From Lachnospiraceae bacterium (lineage in GTDB: Bacteria > Bacillota_A > Clostridia > Lachnospirales > Lachnospiraceae), in contig JAILPG010000297.1 of the NCBI GenBank assembly GCA_024699595.1, forward strand, positions 1-22,398: a stretch of 22,398 bases of DNA, in the 5' to 3' direction. Made by a program: the position numbers and the translations under genes. Shown here piece after piece: positions 16,233 to 22,398 of this stretch. The stretch's first letter is position 1. Every line of letters starts with the position of its first letter. The notes beneath the pieces are model-generated. The model searched no databases. It was not told the origin of the DNA and was given only the letters and a program-made list of their open reading frames with translations.

Positions 16233-17744
16233 ATGGAAACATCATATCTGCTTAAGGATCTCATTAAGGATCTTGAATATGAAACCGTACAGGGAAGCAC
16301 GGATAAGAAAATAACAAAGGTAGTATACGACTCAAGAAAGCTTGAGGAGGGCTGCCTGTTCGTCTGTGTAAAAGGAGCCAAATTCGACGGTCACAGCGCG
16401 GCAGCAGAGGCTGCCGAAAAAAAGGCTGCAGCCCTTGTCGTAATGGATGATGTCGATACAGGAGATAATAAGGACATTACGGTCATAAAGGTAAGCGATA
16501 CCAGATATGCCATGGCACTCATATCCGCAGCATCTTACGGATACCCGGCGCGAAAGCTTAAGATAATAGGCATCACCGGAACCAAGGGCAAGACGACGAC
16601 GTCCTATCTGATAAAGTCAATGCTTGAAAACGCAGGCCACAAGGTGGGGCTTATAGGCACTATCGAGATCATCATAGGCGATGAACATATTCCTGCATTT
16701 AATACGACTCCCGAATCCTATGTACTTCAGGAATATTTTGACAGGATGCTTAAGGCAGGCATCGATACGGTGGTGATGGAGGTATCTTCACAGGGACTGA
16801 TGCTTCACCGTACGGCAGGCATTGATTTTGAGATAGGGATATTTACAAATATCGAGCCCGACCACATAGGCCCTAATGAGCATAAGGATTTTGATGACTA
16901 TCTGCACTGTAAGAGCCTTTTATTCAGACAGTGCAGGATCGGGATAATAAACGGAGATGACAGGCATGCAGAGGAGATACTTAAGGGTCATACCTGTCAG
17001 GTAGAGACCTTCGGACTTAAGGAGCTTAATAATGATACCGACCTTTATGCGGAGAATCTTAAGCTTGACAATAAGGACGGGGTACTGACAGTCGAATTTG
17101 ATACCGGAGGACTCCTTACGATGCATGCGGTATCCGATATACCGGGAAGGTTCTCGGTATACAATTCGCTTTGTGCGATAGCCGTATGCAGGCATTTTGA
17201 CGTAGAGCCCGGGGATATCAAAAAGGCTTTGTTAAATGCAAAGGTAAAGGGCCGCGTGGAGATGATAAAGCTTCCGTGTGACTGTTCGATGATCATCGAT
17301 TATGCCCACAATGCAATGGCACTTGAAAGCCTTTTATCCACCCTGCGCGAATACAGGCCCAAGAGACTTGTGACGATCTTTGGCTGCGGCGGAGACCGTG
17401 CAAAGAGCAGACGTTTTGAGATGGGAGAGGTATCAGGCAGACTTTCCGATCTTACCGTCATAACCTCCGATAATCCGAGATCTGAGGAACCTCTCGACAT
17501 TATAGCCGACATAGAGACCGGGATAAAAAAGACCATCGGCGAATACGTAAAGATCCCTGACAGATATGAGGCCGTTAAATATGCCATCGAAAATGCAAGG
17601 CAGGGAGATGTGATAGTGCTTGCCGGAAAAGGACACGAGGATTATCAGGAGATCAAGGGCGTAAAACACCACATGGATGAGAGAGAGCTCATAAGCAGAG
17701 CCTGCACGGAGCTTGGTATGAGCCTTACGGATCAGAGATCATAA
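16233..17744 (+). CDS. murE: UDP-MurNAc-tripeptide synthetase MurE, meso-diaminopimelate type
   Basis: The 503-residue Mur ligase adds the third amino acid to UDP-MurNAc-L-Ala-D-Glu in cytoplasmic peptidoglycan synthesis. Seen are an N-terminal UDP-binding domain with VVYDSRKLEEGCLFVCVKG, the ATP P-loop GITGTKGKTTT (113-123), NTTPES, MEVSSQGL, NIEPDHIGPNEH and a putative carbamylated Lys217 in HCKSLL. DYAHN and FGCGGDRAKSRR follow. The motif DNPR (403-406) is the signature of enzymes that add meso-diaminopimelate; lysine-adding enzymes differ here. The ribosome site AAAGGAAGG precedes the ATG. It lies 29 bases after cls and 15 bases before the four-span membrane protein gene, so that protein is probably made together with it. 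Confidence 0.95.
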   Translation: METSYLLKDLIKDLEYETVQGSTDKKITKVVYDSRKLEEGCLFVCVKGAKFDGHSAAAEAAEKKAAALVVMDDVDTGDNKDITVIKVSDTRYAMALISAASYGYPARKLKIIGITGTKGKTTTSYLIKSMLENAGHKVGLIGTIEIIIGDEHIPAFNTTPESYVLQEYFDRMLKAGIDTVVMEVSSQGLMLHRTAGIDFEIGIFTNIEPDHIGPNEHKDFDDYLHCKSLLFRQCRIGIINGDDRHAEEILKGHTCQVETFGLKELNNDTDLYAENLKLDNKDGVLTVEFDTGGLLTMHAVSDIPGRFSVYNSLCAIAVCRHFDVEPGDIKKALLNAKVKGRVEMIKLPCDCSMIIDYAHNAMALESLLSTLREYRPKRLVTIFGCGGDRAKSRRFEMGEVSGRLSDLTVITSDNPRSEEPLDIIADIETGIKKTIGEYVKIPDRYEAVKYAIENARQGDVIVLAGKGHEDYQEIKGVKHHMDERELISRACTELGMSLTDQRS

Positions 17745-17759
17745 GAAAAGAGCGGGAGC

Positions 17760-19577
17760 ATGAAGGTCAGGATAGCACTTGTCGGGGAACTGCCGGCAAA
17801 TAAAAAGCTGTATGCAAAGATAGACGATCTGGTCGGCCAGATCCGTGAATACATGACAAAAAATGCTAAAGATGCATCCGTGGAGCTCTTGGTGAGTCCG
17901 GTCTTTTCCGGAGAGAACTGGTTTTCATGGAACGAATCTCACGGATTTGAGGTATGCACTTTTAACACAAGGGGCAATACCAAATTTGATGATAAAAGCT
18001 CATATATAAGGAATTACGATACATCATTTCGTAATGTCATCCAGGATGAGATGTGCCATAAGGCGGATATCGTGATAGCCGTAAGACATGACAGGCAGGA
18101 TACGGAGGAAGGCTCTGTATCCGACACGGTAAACACTGCAGCAGATATCACCTGGGGCTTTATACAGAGAGCATATGACAAGGATACACCCTGCATCTGG
18201 ATATCCACTGACAATAAAAAAGTGTACTGTTTACTGGACTCATGTTTCTCGGAATACAGAGCGAAATATCTTGAGATCGTACTTACGCCGCTTGCCAGGG
18301 ATGAGCTTGCCATCAAAGAGCCTTCGGAGATCAAAGGTATCCGCGGCATATGGCAGAGGCTTTGGGAGAATCTGCGAAGGAATTATTTAAAGCGCTACAA
18401 GTCCGAGAATAATATCTATCCGAGCGTTGAAGATTCTATGCTTGAGGACGGTTTTAAGATAGAGACGCAGTCGGAAGGCATGGATGCCGTCCATAAGAGG
18501 CTGCTGGAGAAATTCAGAGCCTTTGACAGTGCGGCGATAAAGCTAAATACCCGATTCCAGGCAGTCCTTTATCAGCGCAGCATCCTGCCGCTCTGGGCTA
18601 CGGTCTTCGTATCACTTGGATTTTACGCAAATCCCATACTCATGACTCTCGGACTGCACGGCATTTCTGACAGACTGTACGATACCATCGTAAAGATCGG
18701 AGACGTTAACGAATACATGCCGGGGATGCCACTTGAGGAATTCGTTGCGATAAATGAAAATATAGCAGTCCTTACAAAATGGAAGATCATAGCGGCAATC
18801 GCTGCCGGTGTCGGATTTTTAATGCATGCCTGCATCAACCTCTACGCCTACCGTCTGTCAAAGAGCAAGATTGTACAGGGATGGCAGAGTAACTTCATAG
18901 AGGCAAGGCAGACTGCGGAGATCCTGCGTGTATTTTTACATTTTAAGCCCTACGGTGTAGAGCTTGACCTAAAGAAGCTCTGTCCCGATGACAGCACCTT
19001 ATATGTAAAGCTTAAGCATATCGATGATGATCTTGAGGATCATACACTCAGATACAATACGGCAAAGGCCCGGTATGTAATCACCCATTTAAGGGAGATG
19101 ATAGAAGACCAGCTGTCTTATCATGAAGCCTCCATCGGACGTTATAAATCGATCGTTGAGTCCCTTGAAAAAAAGGGAAGGATACTGACATATATCGGAT
19201 TTGCGTTTGTCCTTGCAAGAGGTCTGTTACAGTATGCGCTCAAGGATTTCGGATGGCTTGACATAGGCTGGCTTGATAACAGGGCGGGCTGGCTTGGAAG
19301 TGCCGCAAATATGTTTGCACTGATACTTCCTTCGATAGCCGGATATTTTATCATGAAGCTGTCCCAGAACAACTTCAGATACAATTACAATAACCATATG
19401 AAGATGCTTGCGGGACTTAAGAAAATGTTCGACCGCGTTGAACACTTATCGGAGCAGGATAATATCCCTCTTGAGGCTCTTTCAAGGCTTTCAGAGGATG
19501 TTGCAGAGCTGATGCTCAACGAGGATACCGCAGACTGGACCTACCAGTATATGAACTCGACGATCAAGCCGTTATAG
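17760..19577 (+). CDS. Rossmann-like (SLOG-like?) domain fused to four membrane spans, SLATT/DUF4231-like
   Basis: Residues 1 to ~180 of the 605 look like an alpha/beta nucleotide-binding fold. Strands are at MKVRIALVGE, VELLVSPVF, GFEVCTFNT, ADIVIAVRHD and TPCIWISTD, the last two as in SLOG/LSDAT domains ('aD-viAv... g.P.i.i'). The usual Gly-Gly-Thr turn is weak (EEGSVSDTVN). The rest holds two pairs of spans (about 272-297 and 341-364, 472-494 and 511-534). Between them are features typical of SLOG-associated and DUF4231/SLATT membrane domains: EARQTAEILRVFLHF (381-395), REMIEDQLSYHEAS (445-458), and a closing LNEDTADW (586-593). Such proteins are predicted nucleotide-sensing membrane effectors in conflict systems; here that role is inference. 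It follows murE by 15 bases with GGGAG as ribosome site, and no second system component lies beside it. GWL occurs three times in a glycine-rich stretch (498-513). Confidence 0.65.
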   Translation: MKVRIALVGELPANKKLYAKIDDLVGQIREYMTKNAKDASVELLVSPVFSGENWFSWNESHGFEVCTFNTRGNTKFDDKSSYIRNYDTSFRNVIQDEMCHKADIVIAVRHDRQDTEEGSVSDTVNTAADITWGFIQRAYDKDTPCIWISTDNKKVYCLLDSCFSEYRAKYLEIVLTPLARDELAIKEPSEIKGIRGIWQRLWENLRRNYLKRYKSENNIYPSVEDSMLEDGFKIETQSEGMDAVHKRLLEKFRAFDSAAIKLNTRFQAVLYQRSILPLWATVFVSLGFYANPILMTLGLHGISDRLYDTIVKIGDVNEYMPGMPLEEFVAINENIAVLTKWKIIAAIAAGVGFLMHACINLYAYRLSKSKIVQGWQSNFIEARQTAEILRVFLHFKPYGVELDLKKLCPDDSTLYVKLKHIDDDLEDHTLRYNTAKARYVITHLREMIEDQLSYHEASIGRYKSIVESLEKKGRILTYIGFAFVLARGLLQYALKDFGWLDIGWLDNRAGWLGSAANMFALILPSIAGYFIMKLSQNNFRYNYNNHMKMLAGLKKMFDRVEHLSEQDNIPLEALSRLSEDVAELMLNEDTADWTYQYMNSTIKPL

Positions 19578-19618
19578 GGCCATGGTGCTCATATGCCACA
19601 GTCTTTCCCAAAGTAAGG

Positions 19619-19647
19619 TTGAAGAATAGGGCATCATGCTGTACAAT
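19619..19647 (+). promoter_or_regulatory. Sigma-A promoter for the PH-domain gene
   Basis: TTGAAG (19619-19624) and TACAAT (19642-19647) are separated by 17 bases; transcription would start near 19654. I saw no clear terminator between this promoter and the preceding membrane-protein gene, so read-through is possible. Confidence 0.65.
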
Positions 19648-19729
19648 TATAGACGGTATAACTGCCGCGCATATATTCCAAACGGAGATCATACGTGCTC
19701 CTTAAATGAACAGGAAAGGAACAGTGACA

Positions 19730-20173
19730 ATGAAAAAGATAGCAATGCCTCATGAAAAGAGCCCCATACTGTGGAAGGACAGAAAGAGAACCTTCTTAGG
19801 TCTTCCGTGGAGCTTTACGGTATACTCGGTGGACGATGAGAGAATCTATATCGAAAAGGGTTTTTTCAATAAAGTAGAAGATGAAGTAAGACTGTACAGG
19901 GTAATGGACATATCCTTAAAGAGGACTTTTATCCAGAGAATGTTCGGACTCGGCACGATCCATATTGATTCGGCCGACAAGACCATGCATGATTTTGATA
20001 TCTTAAAGATCAAAAAGCCCAAGGAAGTCAAGGAGCTCTTATCCCAGCTTGTAGAGCAGGAGAGAGAGAATAAGCACGTTACCGGACGTGAATACCTGCA
20101 CGGCGGAGATGATGAGCTTGCCGCAGAGGAGATGTTCACCGGTGATGATGACGACGATGCCGGATACGATTGA
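19730..20173 (+). CDS. Small bacterial PH-domain (bPH_2-like) protein
   Basis: The product is 147 residues from ATG 19730. This start is preferred because AGGAAAGGA (19712-19720) lies in front of it, while the in-frame ATG at 19706 has no ribosome site. The sequence has the bPH_2 pattern of YdbS/YdbT-like proteins: a strand, then DERIYIEKGFFNKVEDEVRLYRVMDI (about residues 36-61) and FGLGTIHIDSADKTMHDFDILKIKKP, then a closing helix. Unlike YdbS/YdbT there are no membrane spans, so it is probably a soluble, single-domain form. The tail is very acidic (GDDDDDAGYD at the end). Bacterial PH domains are thought to mediate assembly or membrane association; no function is assigned. It has its own promoter, and rpsB begins a separate unit downstream. 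Confidence 0.75.
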   Translation: MKKIAMPHEKSPILWKDRKRTFLGLPWSFTVYSVDDERIYIEKGFFNKVEDEVRLYRVMDISLKRTFIQRMFGLGTIHIDSADKTMHDFDILKIKKPKEVKELLSQLVEQERENKHVTGREYLHGGDDELAAEEMFTGDDDDDAGYD

Positions 20174-20202
20174 ATAATAGCCGATATTTCAATAAAAACT
20201 GC

Positions 20203-20231
20203 TTGAACAGAGCCTGCAATTGTGCTACAAT
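20203..20231 (+). promoter_or_regulatory. Strong sigma-A promoter for rpsB-tsf
   Basis: TTGAAC (20203-20208) and TACAAT (20226-20231) have an ideal 17-base spacer. The start near 20238 gives a ~128-base untranslated leader. Confidence 0.8.
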
Positions 20232-20243
20232 GCAAAAGTTGCA

Positions 20244-20338
20244 GGCTTTATTCATGGATAAAGCCGATTAATCACGTCTGTTGATCCGTGTGCGGGTGTT
20301 TTCCGTAAGGAAGATTGCACAGGGATATGATTCGGACG
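20244..20338 (+). ncRNA. Structured rpsB leader RNA (two stem-loops)
   Basis: Stem-loop I is GGCTTTAT (20244-20251) with ATAAAGCC (20258-20265), an 8-bp perfect stem with a 6-base loop. Stem-loop II runs from 20275 to 20338 as stacked helices. From the outside in these are CGTCTG/CGGACG (one G-U), ATCC/GGAT, a single G-G mismatch, TGTGC/GCACA, an internal loop GGGTG/TT, and TTTTCC/GGAAGA (one G-U), capped by a GTAA (GNRA) tetraloop at 20305-20308. A GGAGG ribosome site follows near 20355. S2 is known to repress its own rpsB-tsf operon in E. coli, so a similar autoregulatory role is a reasonable inference. I do not recognise this exact structure from a named family. Confidence 0.65.
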
Positions 20339-20365
20339 GAAGTATAAACCAATGGAGGTAGAAAA

Positions 20366-21160
20366 ATGAGTGTTATTTCAATGAAGCAGCTGTTAGAAGC
20401 CGGTGTGCATTTCGGACACCAGACCAGAAGATGGAACCCCAAGATGGCTCCTTACATCTATACCGAGAGAAACGGTATCCATATCATCGATCTGCAGAAG
20501 TCTGTAGGAATGGTTGATGATGCTTACAATGCAGTTGCAGACATCACCGCACAGGGCGGTACGATCCTTTTCGTAGGTACCAAGAAGCAGGCACAGGATG
20601 CTATCAAGACAGAGGCAGAGCGCTGCGGAATGTATTATGTAAACGAGAGATGGCTTGGAGGAATGCTTACCAACTTTAAGACCATCCAGTCAAGGATCAG
20701 GAGATTAAAAGAGATCGAGAGAATGTCCGAGGACGGAACCTTTGATGTACTTCCCAAGAAGGAAGTTATCGGTCTTCGCAAGGAATGGGAAAAGCTTGAG
20801 AAGAACCTTGGCGGCATCAAGGAAATGAAGAAGATCCCTGATGCGATCTTTATCGTGGATCCCAAGAAGGAGCATATCTGCATTCAGGAAGCTCATGCAC
20901 TCGGAATCACTCTTATAGGTATTTCGGATACAAACTGCGATCCCGAAGAGCTTGATTATGTAATACCCGGAAATGATGACGCTATAAGAGCCGTTAAGCT
21001 CATCGTATCCAAGATGGCTGATGCAGTCATCGAGGCAAAGCAGGGCGAGAGCGATGCGGATGAGACAGCAGAAGTGACCGAAGAGATGGCAGAGGCAGCT
21101 GAGGCTGCAGAGCCTACTGACATCGAGGAAGTTGCAGCAGCAGAAGAGAGCGCAAAATAA
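20366..21160 (+). CDS. rpsB: 30S ribosomal protein S2
   Basis: The 264-residue protein opens with the S2 hallmark [20 protein letters not shown], then [65 protein letters not shown] and the end of the fold at [27 protein letters not shown]2 binds the 30S head late in assembly and works with S1 in mRNA binding. A Glu/Ala-rich acidic tail of ~35 residues follows the fold, a common variable feature in Clostridia. GGAGG stands ahead of the ATG. tsf follows 77 bases later with no terminator between, the usual bacterial rpsB-tsf order. The structured leader upstream is the likely control element. Confidence 0.98.
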   Translation: MSVISMKQLLEAGVHFGHQTRRWNPKMAPYIYTERNGIHIIDLQKSVGMVDDAYNAVADITAQGGTILFVGTKKQAQDAIKTEAERCGMYYVNERWLGGMLTNFKTIQSRIRRLKEIERMSEDGTFDVLPKKEVIGLRKEWEKLEKNLGGIKEMKKIPDAIFIVDPKKEHICIQEAHALGITLIGISDTNCDPEELDYVIPGNDDAIRAVKLIVSKMADAVIEAKQGESDADETAEVTEEMAEAAEAAEPTDIEEVAAAEESAK

Positions 21161-21223
21161 TACGGACCATGTCTGAAACATCCCAGATCATTCAGGGTTC
21201 AGGCAGTATCGGATACATAGAAA

Positions 21224-21230
21224 TAAGGAG
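21224..21230 (+). promoter_or_regulatory. Ribosome site fixing the tsf start
   Basis: TAAGGAG lies 7 bases before the ATG at 21238, where the conserved EF-Ts N-terminus MANITASMVKELREMTG begins. The in-frame ATG at 21169 would add 23 residues not seen in EF-Ts and has no comparable site. Confidence 0.85.
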
Positions 21231-21237
21231 AGATAAA

Positions 21238-22179
21238 ATGGCAAATATTACAGCTTCAATGGTAAAAGAATTACGTGAGATGACCGGAGCCGGAATGATG
21301 GACTGCAAGAAGGCTCTTTCAGAGACAGACGGCGATATGGATGCAGCCGTTGAGTTCCTTCGTAAAAAGGGACTTGCAGGTGCCGAGAAGAAGGCAGGCA
21401 GGATCGCTGCAGAGGGTATCGTTGATACCTGTATCGTAGACGGTGACAAGAAGGGTGTTGTTGTAGAGGTTAACGCTGAGACTGATTTCGTTGCAAAGAA
21501 CGAGAAGTTCCGTACCTTTGTTGCTGAGGTTGCAGCACAGGCAGTAGAGACAACGGCAGCTGATATCGATGCTTTCCTTGCTGAGCCCTGGAAGCTTGAT
21601 ACCTCAATGACAGTTAACGAGAAGCTTTCATCAATGATCTCAATCATCGGCGAGAACATGCATATCAGAAGATTTGAGCAGATGAAGGAAGACAACGGTT
21701 TTGTTATATCCTATATCCATGCAGGCGGAAAGATCGGCGTTATGGTAGACGTTGAGACCGATGTTGTTAACGATGCCGTTAAGGAGATGGGTAAGAACAT
21801 CGCAATGCAGATAGCAGCACTTTCACCCAAGTTCACAAACAGATCCGAGGTAGGCGCTGACTATATCGAGAAGGAAAAAGAGATCTTAAAGGCTCAGATC
21901 ATGAACGATCCCAAGGAGTCACAGAAGCCTGAGAAGGTTATCGACGGCATCATCCAGGGACGTGTCAACAAGGAGCTTAAGGATATCGTTCTCCTCGACC
22001 AGACCTATGTAAAGGCTGAGGACGGCAAGCAGACCGTTGACAAGTATATCGCAGAGGTTGCCAAGACTAACGGTGCCAACATAAACATCAAGGGCTTCAT
22101 CCGTTTCGAGACAGGCGAAGGCCTTGAGAAGAAGAATGAGGATTTCGCAGCTGAGGTTGCAGCACAGATGAATAAGTGA
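21238..22179 (+). CDS. tsf: Translation elongation factor Ts
   Basis: The product is 313 residues from ATG 21238. The N-terminal UBA-like domain carries VKELREMTGAGMMDCKKAL and FLRKKGLAGAEKKAGRIAAEG. The core carries the EF-Tu-contacting TDFVAKNEKF, followed by IGENMHIRRF, SYIHAGGKIGVMVDV and a C-terminal subdomain ending in FIRFETGEGLEKKNEDFAAEV. EF-Ts is the nucleotide-exchange factor that frees GDP from EF-Tu in the cytoplasm. The length is at the longer end of the bacterial range (~280-310), as in other Clostridia. It is the second gene of rpsB-tsf and ends just before an intrinsic terminator. Confidence 0.98.
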   Translation: MANITASMVKELREMTGAGMMDCKKALSETDGDMDAAVEFLRKKGLAGAEKKAGRIAAEGIVDTCIVDGDKKGVVVEVNAETDFVAKNEKFRTFVAEVAAQAVETTAADIDAFLAEPWKLDTSMTVNEKLSSMISIIGENMHIRRFEQMKEDNGFVISYIHAGGKIGVMVDVETDVVNDAVKEMGKNIAMQIAALSPKFTNRSEVGADYIEKEKEILKAQIMNDPKESQKPEKVIDGIIQGRVNKELKDIVLLDQTYVKAEDGKQTVDKYIAEVAKTNGANINIKGFIRFETGEGLEKKNEDFAAEVAAQMNK

Positions 22180-22198
22180 TCCTCAAAGATGCAGGAAA

Positions 22199-22215
22199 AT
22201 CACTGTTTCAGTGAT
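22199..22215 (+). repeat. Small perfect hairpin after tsf
   Basis: ATCACTG (22199-22205) and CAGTGAT (22209-22215) form a 7-bp stem with a TTT loop, 20 bases after the tsf stop. No T run follows on the plus strand, so it is not itself a terminator; it may protect the 3' end of the rpsB-tsf message. Confidence 0.5.
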
Positions 22216-22235
22216 CGTTGAAAAATAATAAAATG

Positions 22236-22273
22236 GTGCCGGAAAACAGCTCAGGCCAGCCCGGCACTTTTTT
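22236..22273 (+). terminator. Intrinsic terminator of rpsB-tsf
   Basis: GTGCCGG (22236-22242) pairs with CCGGCAC (22261-22267) across an 18-base loop and is followed directly by six T residues (22268-22273), with further T runs beyond. Confidence 0.88.
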
Positions 22274-22276
22274 GTT

Positions 22277-22304
22277 TTGCTCTTTTTTTGATTTGGAGTA
22301 TAAT
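22277..22304 (+). promoter_or_regulatory. Sigma-A promoter for the gene at the right edge
   Basis: A perfect TATAAT (22299-22304) has TTGCTC (22277-22282) 16 bases upstream. The promoter begins only 4 bases after the rpsB-tsf terminator T run. Confidence 0.65.
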
Positions 22305-22309
22305 AGTCT

Positions 22310-22336
22310 GTGGCAGAGATGCCACGGCATATGGCA
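22310..22336 (+). promoter_or_regulatory. 5'-terminal hairpin with a competing alternative stem
   Basis: GTGGCA (22310-22315), a GAGA (GNRA) tetraloop and TGCCAC (22320-22325) form a perfect 6-bp hairpin at the predicted start of the transcript. TGCCA (22320-22324) can instead pair with TGGCA (22332-22336), which touches the AAAGGAG ribosome site (22336-22342). The two stems exclude each other. Confidence 0.45.
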
Positions 22337-22348
22337 AAGGAGCGCTTA

Positions 22349-22398
22349 ATGTTCAATCTTTTCAGTTCTCTAATGGGTTCAAAGGACATAAAGGATCT
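22349..22398 (+). CDS. Start of a protein gene cut by the right edge
   Basis: An ATG at 22349 is preceded by AAAGGAG (22336-22342) at a 6-base distance and by a good promoter. Only 16 complete codons are visible: MFNLFSSLMGSKDIKD. Short N-termini of this style (MF.LF...GSKDI) are common in small rhodanese-like proteins of Clostridia, but so little is visible that this is only a guess. No function is assigned. Confidence 0.6.
   Translation, partial: MFNLFSSLMGSKDIKD

Noticed and set aside
19706..19729. ATG 19706 as the start of the PH-domain gene
   Set aside because: It has no ribosome site, while AGGAAAGGA stands before ATG 19730.
20705..21181. 158-codon open frame antisense to rpsB
   Set aside because: It is cysteine- and leucine-rich nonsense opposite a certain ribosomal protein gene, with no ribosome site that fits.
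21169..21237. ATG 21169 as the tsf start
   Set aside because: It would add 23 residues unlike any EF-Ts N-terminus, and it would place the strong ribosome site inside the gene.
22199..22215. Hairpin after tsf as a terminator
   Set aside because: No T run follows on the plus strand; the true terminator is at 22236-22273. On the minus strand a short T run follows but no gene needs it.
1..22398. CRISPR arrays, insertion sequences, tRNA or rRNA genes, phage genes
   Set aside because: I looked for spaced direct repeats, transposase or integrase motifs and RNA-gene signatures and saw none.

Overview
The window looks like chromosome of a Gram-positive, low-to-mid GC Clostridia, most likely a Lachnospiraceae. 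Ribosome sites are strong AGGAGG types, promoters are clear sigma-A types (TTGACA/TATAAT with 16-18 base spacers), SecD and SecF are fused, MurE carries the meso-diaminopimelate motif DNPR, and the histidyl-tRNA synthetase variant and the zinc-ribbon membrane protein are of a kind I associate with that family. I see no insertion sequence, phage gene, CRISPR array, tRNA or rRNA. Almost all of the window is coding.

Layout. (1) 2-2329 (+) is a protein cut by the left edge: a TIR domain, one membrane span and a long beta-propeller-like region. Its 3' end overlaps the end of a convergent DHH-family phosphoesterase gene (2308-3816, -). (2) A sigma-A promoter at 3924-3953 starts a likely operon: O-acetylhomoserine sulfhydrylase (metY), histidyl-tRNA synthetase (hisS), a zinc-ribbon/single-span protein and a DUF5662-like protein. 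It ends at a perfect 15-bp hairpin that is also the terminator of the convergent CNNM/CorC transporter-like gene (8747-10051, -). (3) A 250-base divergent control region (10052-10301) holds promoters for CNNM and for secDF, with a perfect palindrome across the CNNM promoter. secDF ends at a good intrinsic terminator. (4) recJ, cls, murE and a 605-residue Rossmann-like/four-span membrane protein follow on the + strand with short gaps and look co-transcribed. (5) A small bacterial PH-domain protein has its own promoter. (6) rpsB-tsf has a strong promoter and a highly structured untranslated leader and ends at an intrinsic terminator. A new promoter then begins a gene cut by the right edge.

How the genes fit together. 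Most of the content is housekeeping: methionine and sulfur assimilation, tRNA charging, protein export, DNA repair, cardiolipin and peptidoglycan synthesis, and translation. Two unusual proteins sit among these genes. One is the membrane-anchored TIR protein. The other is the Rossmann-like plus 4TM protein directly behind murE, whose layout recalls the SLOG/SLATT (nucleotide sensor plus membrane effector) proteins of bacterial conflict systems. They are about 15 kb apart and nothing in the sequence links them, so I treat them as separate candidates. The most interesting non-coding elements are the rpsB leader and the palindrome in the CNNM promoter.
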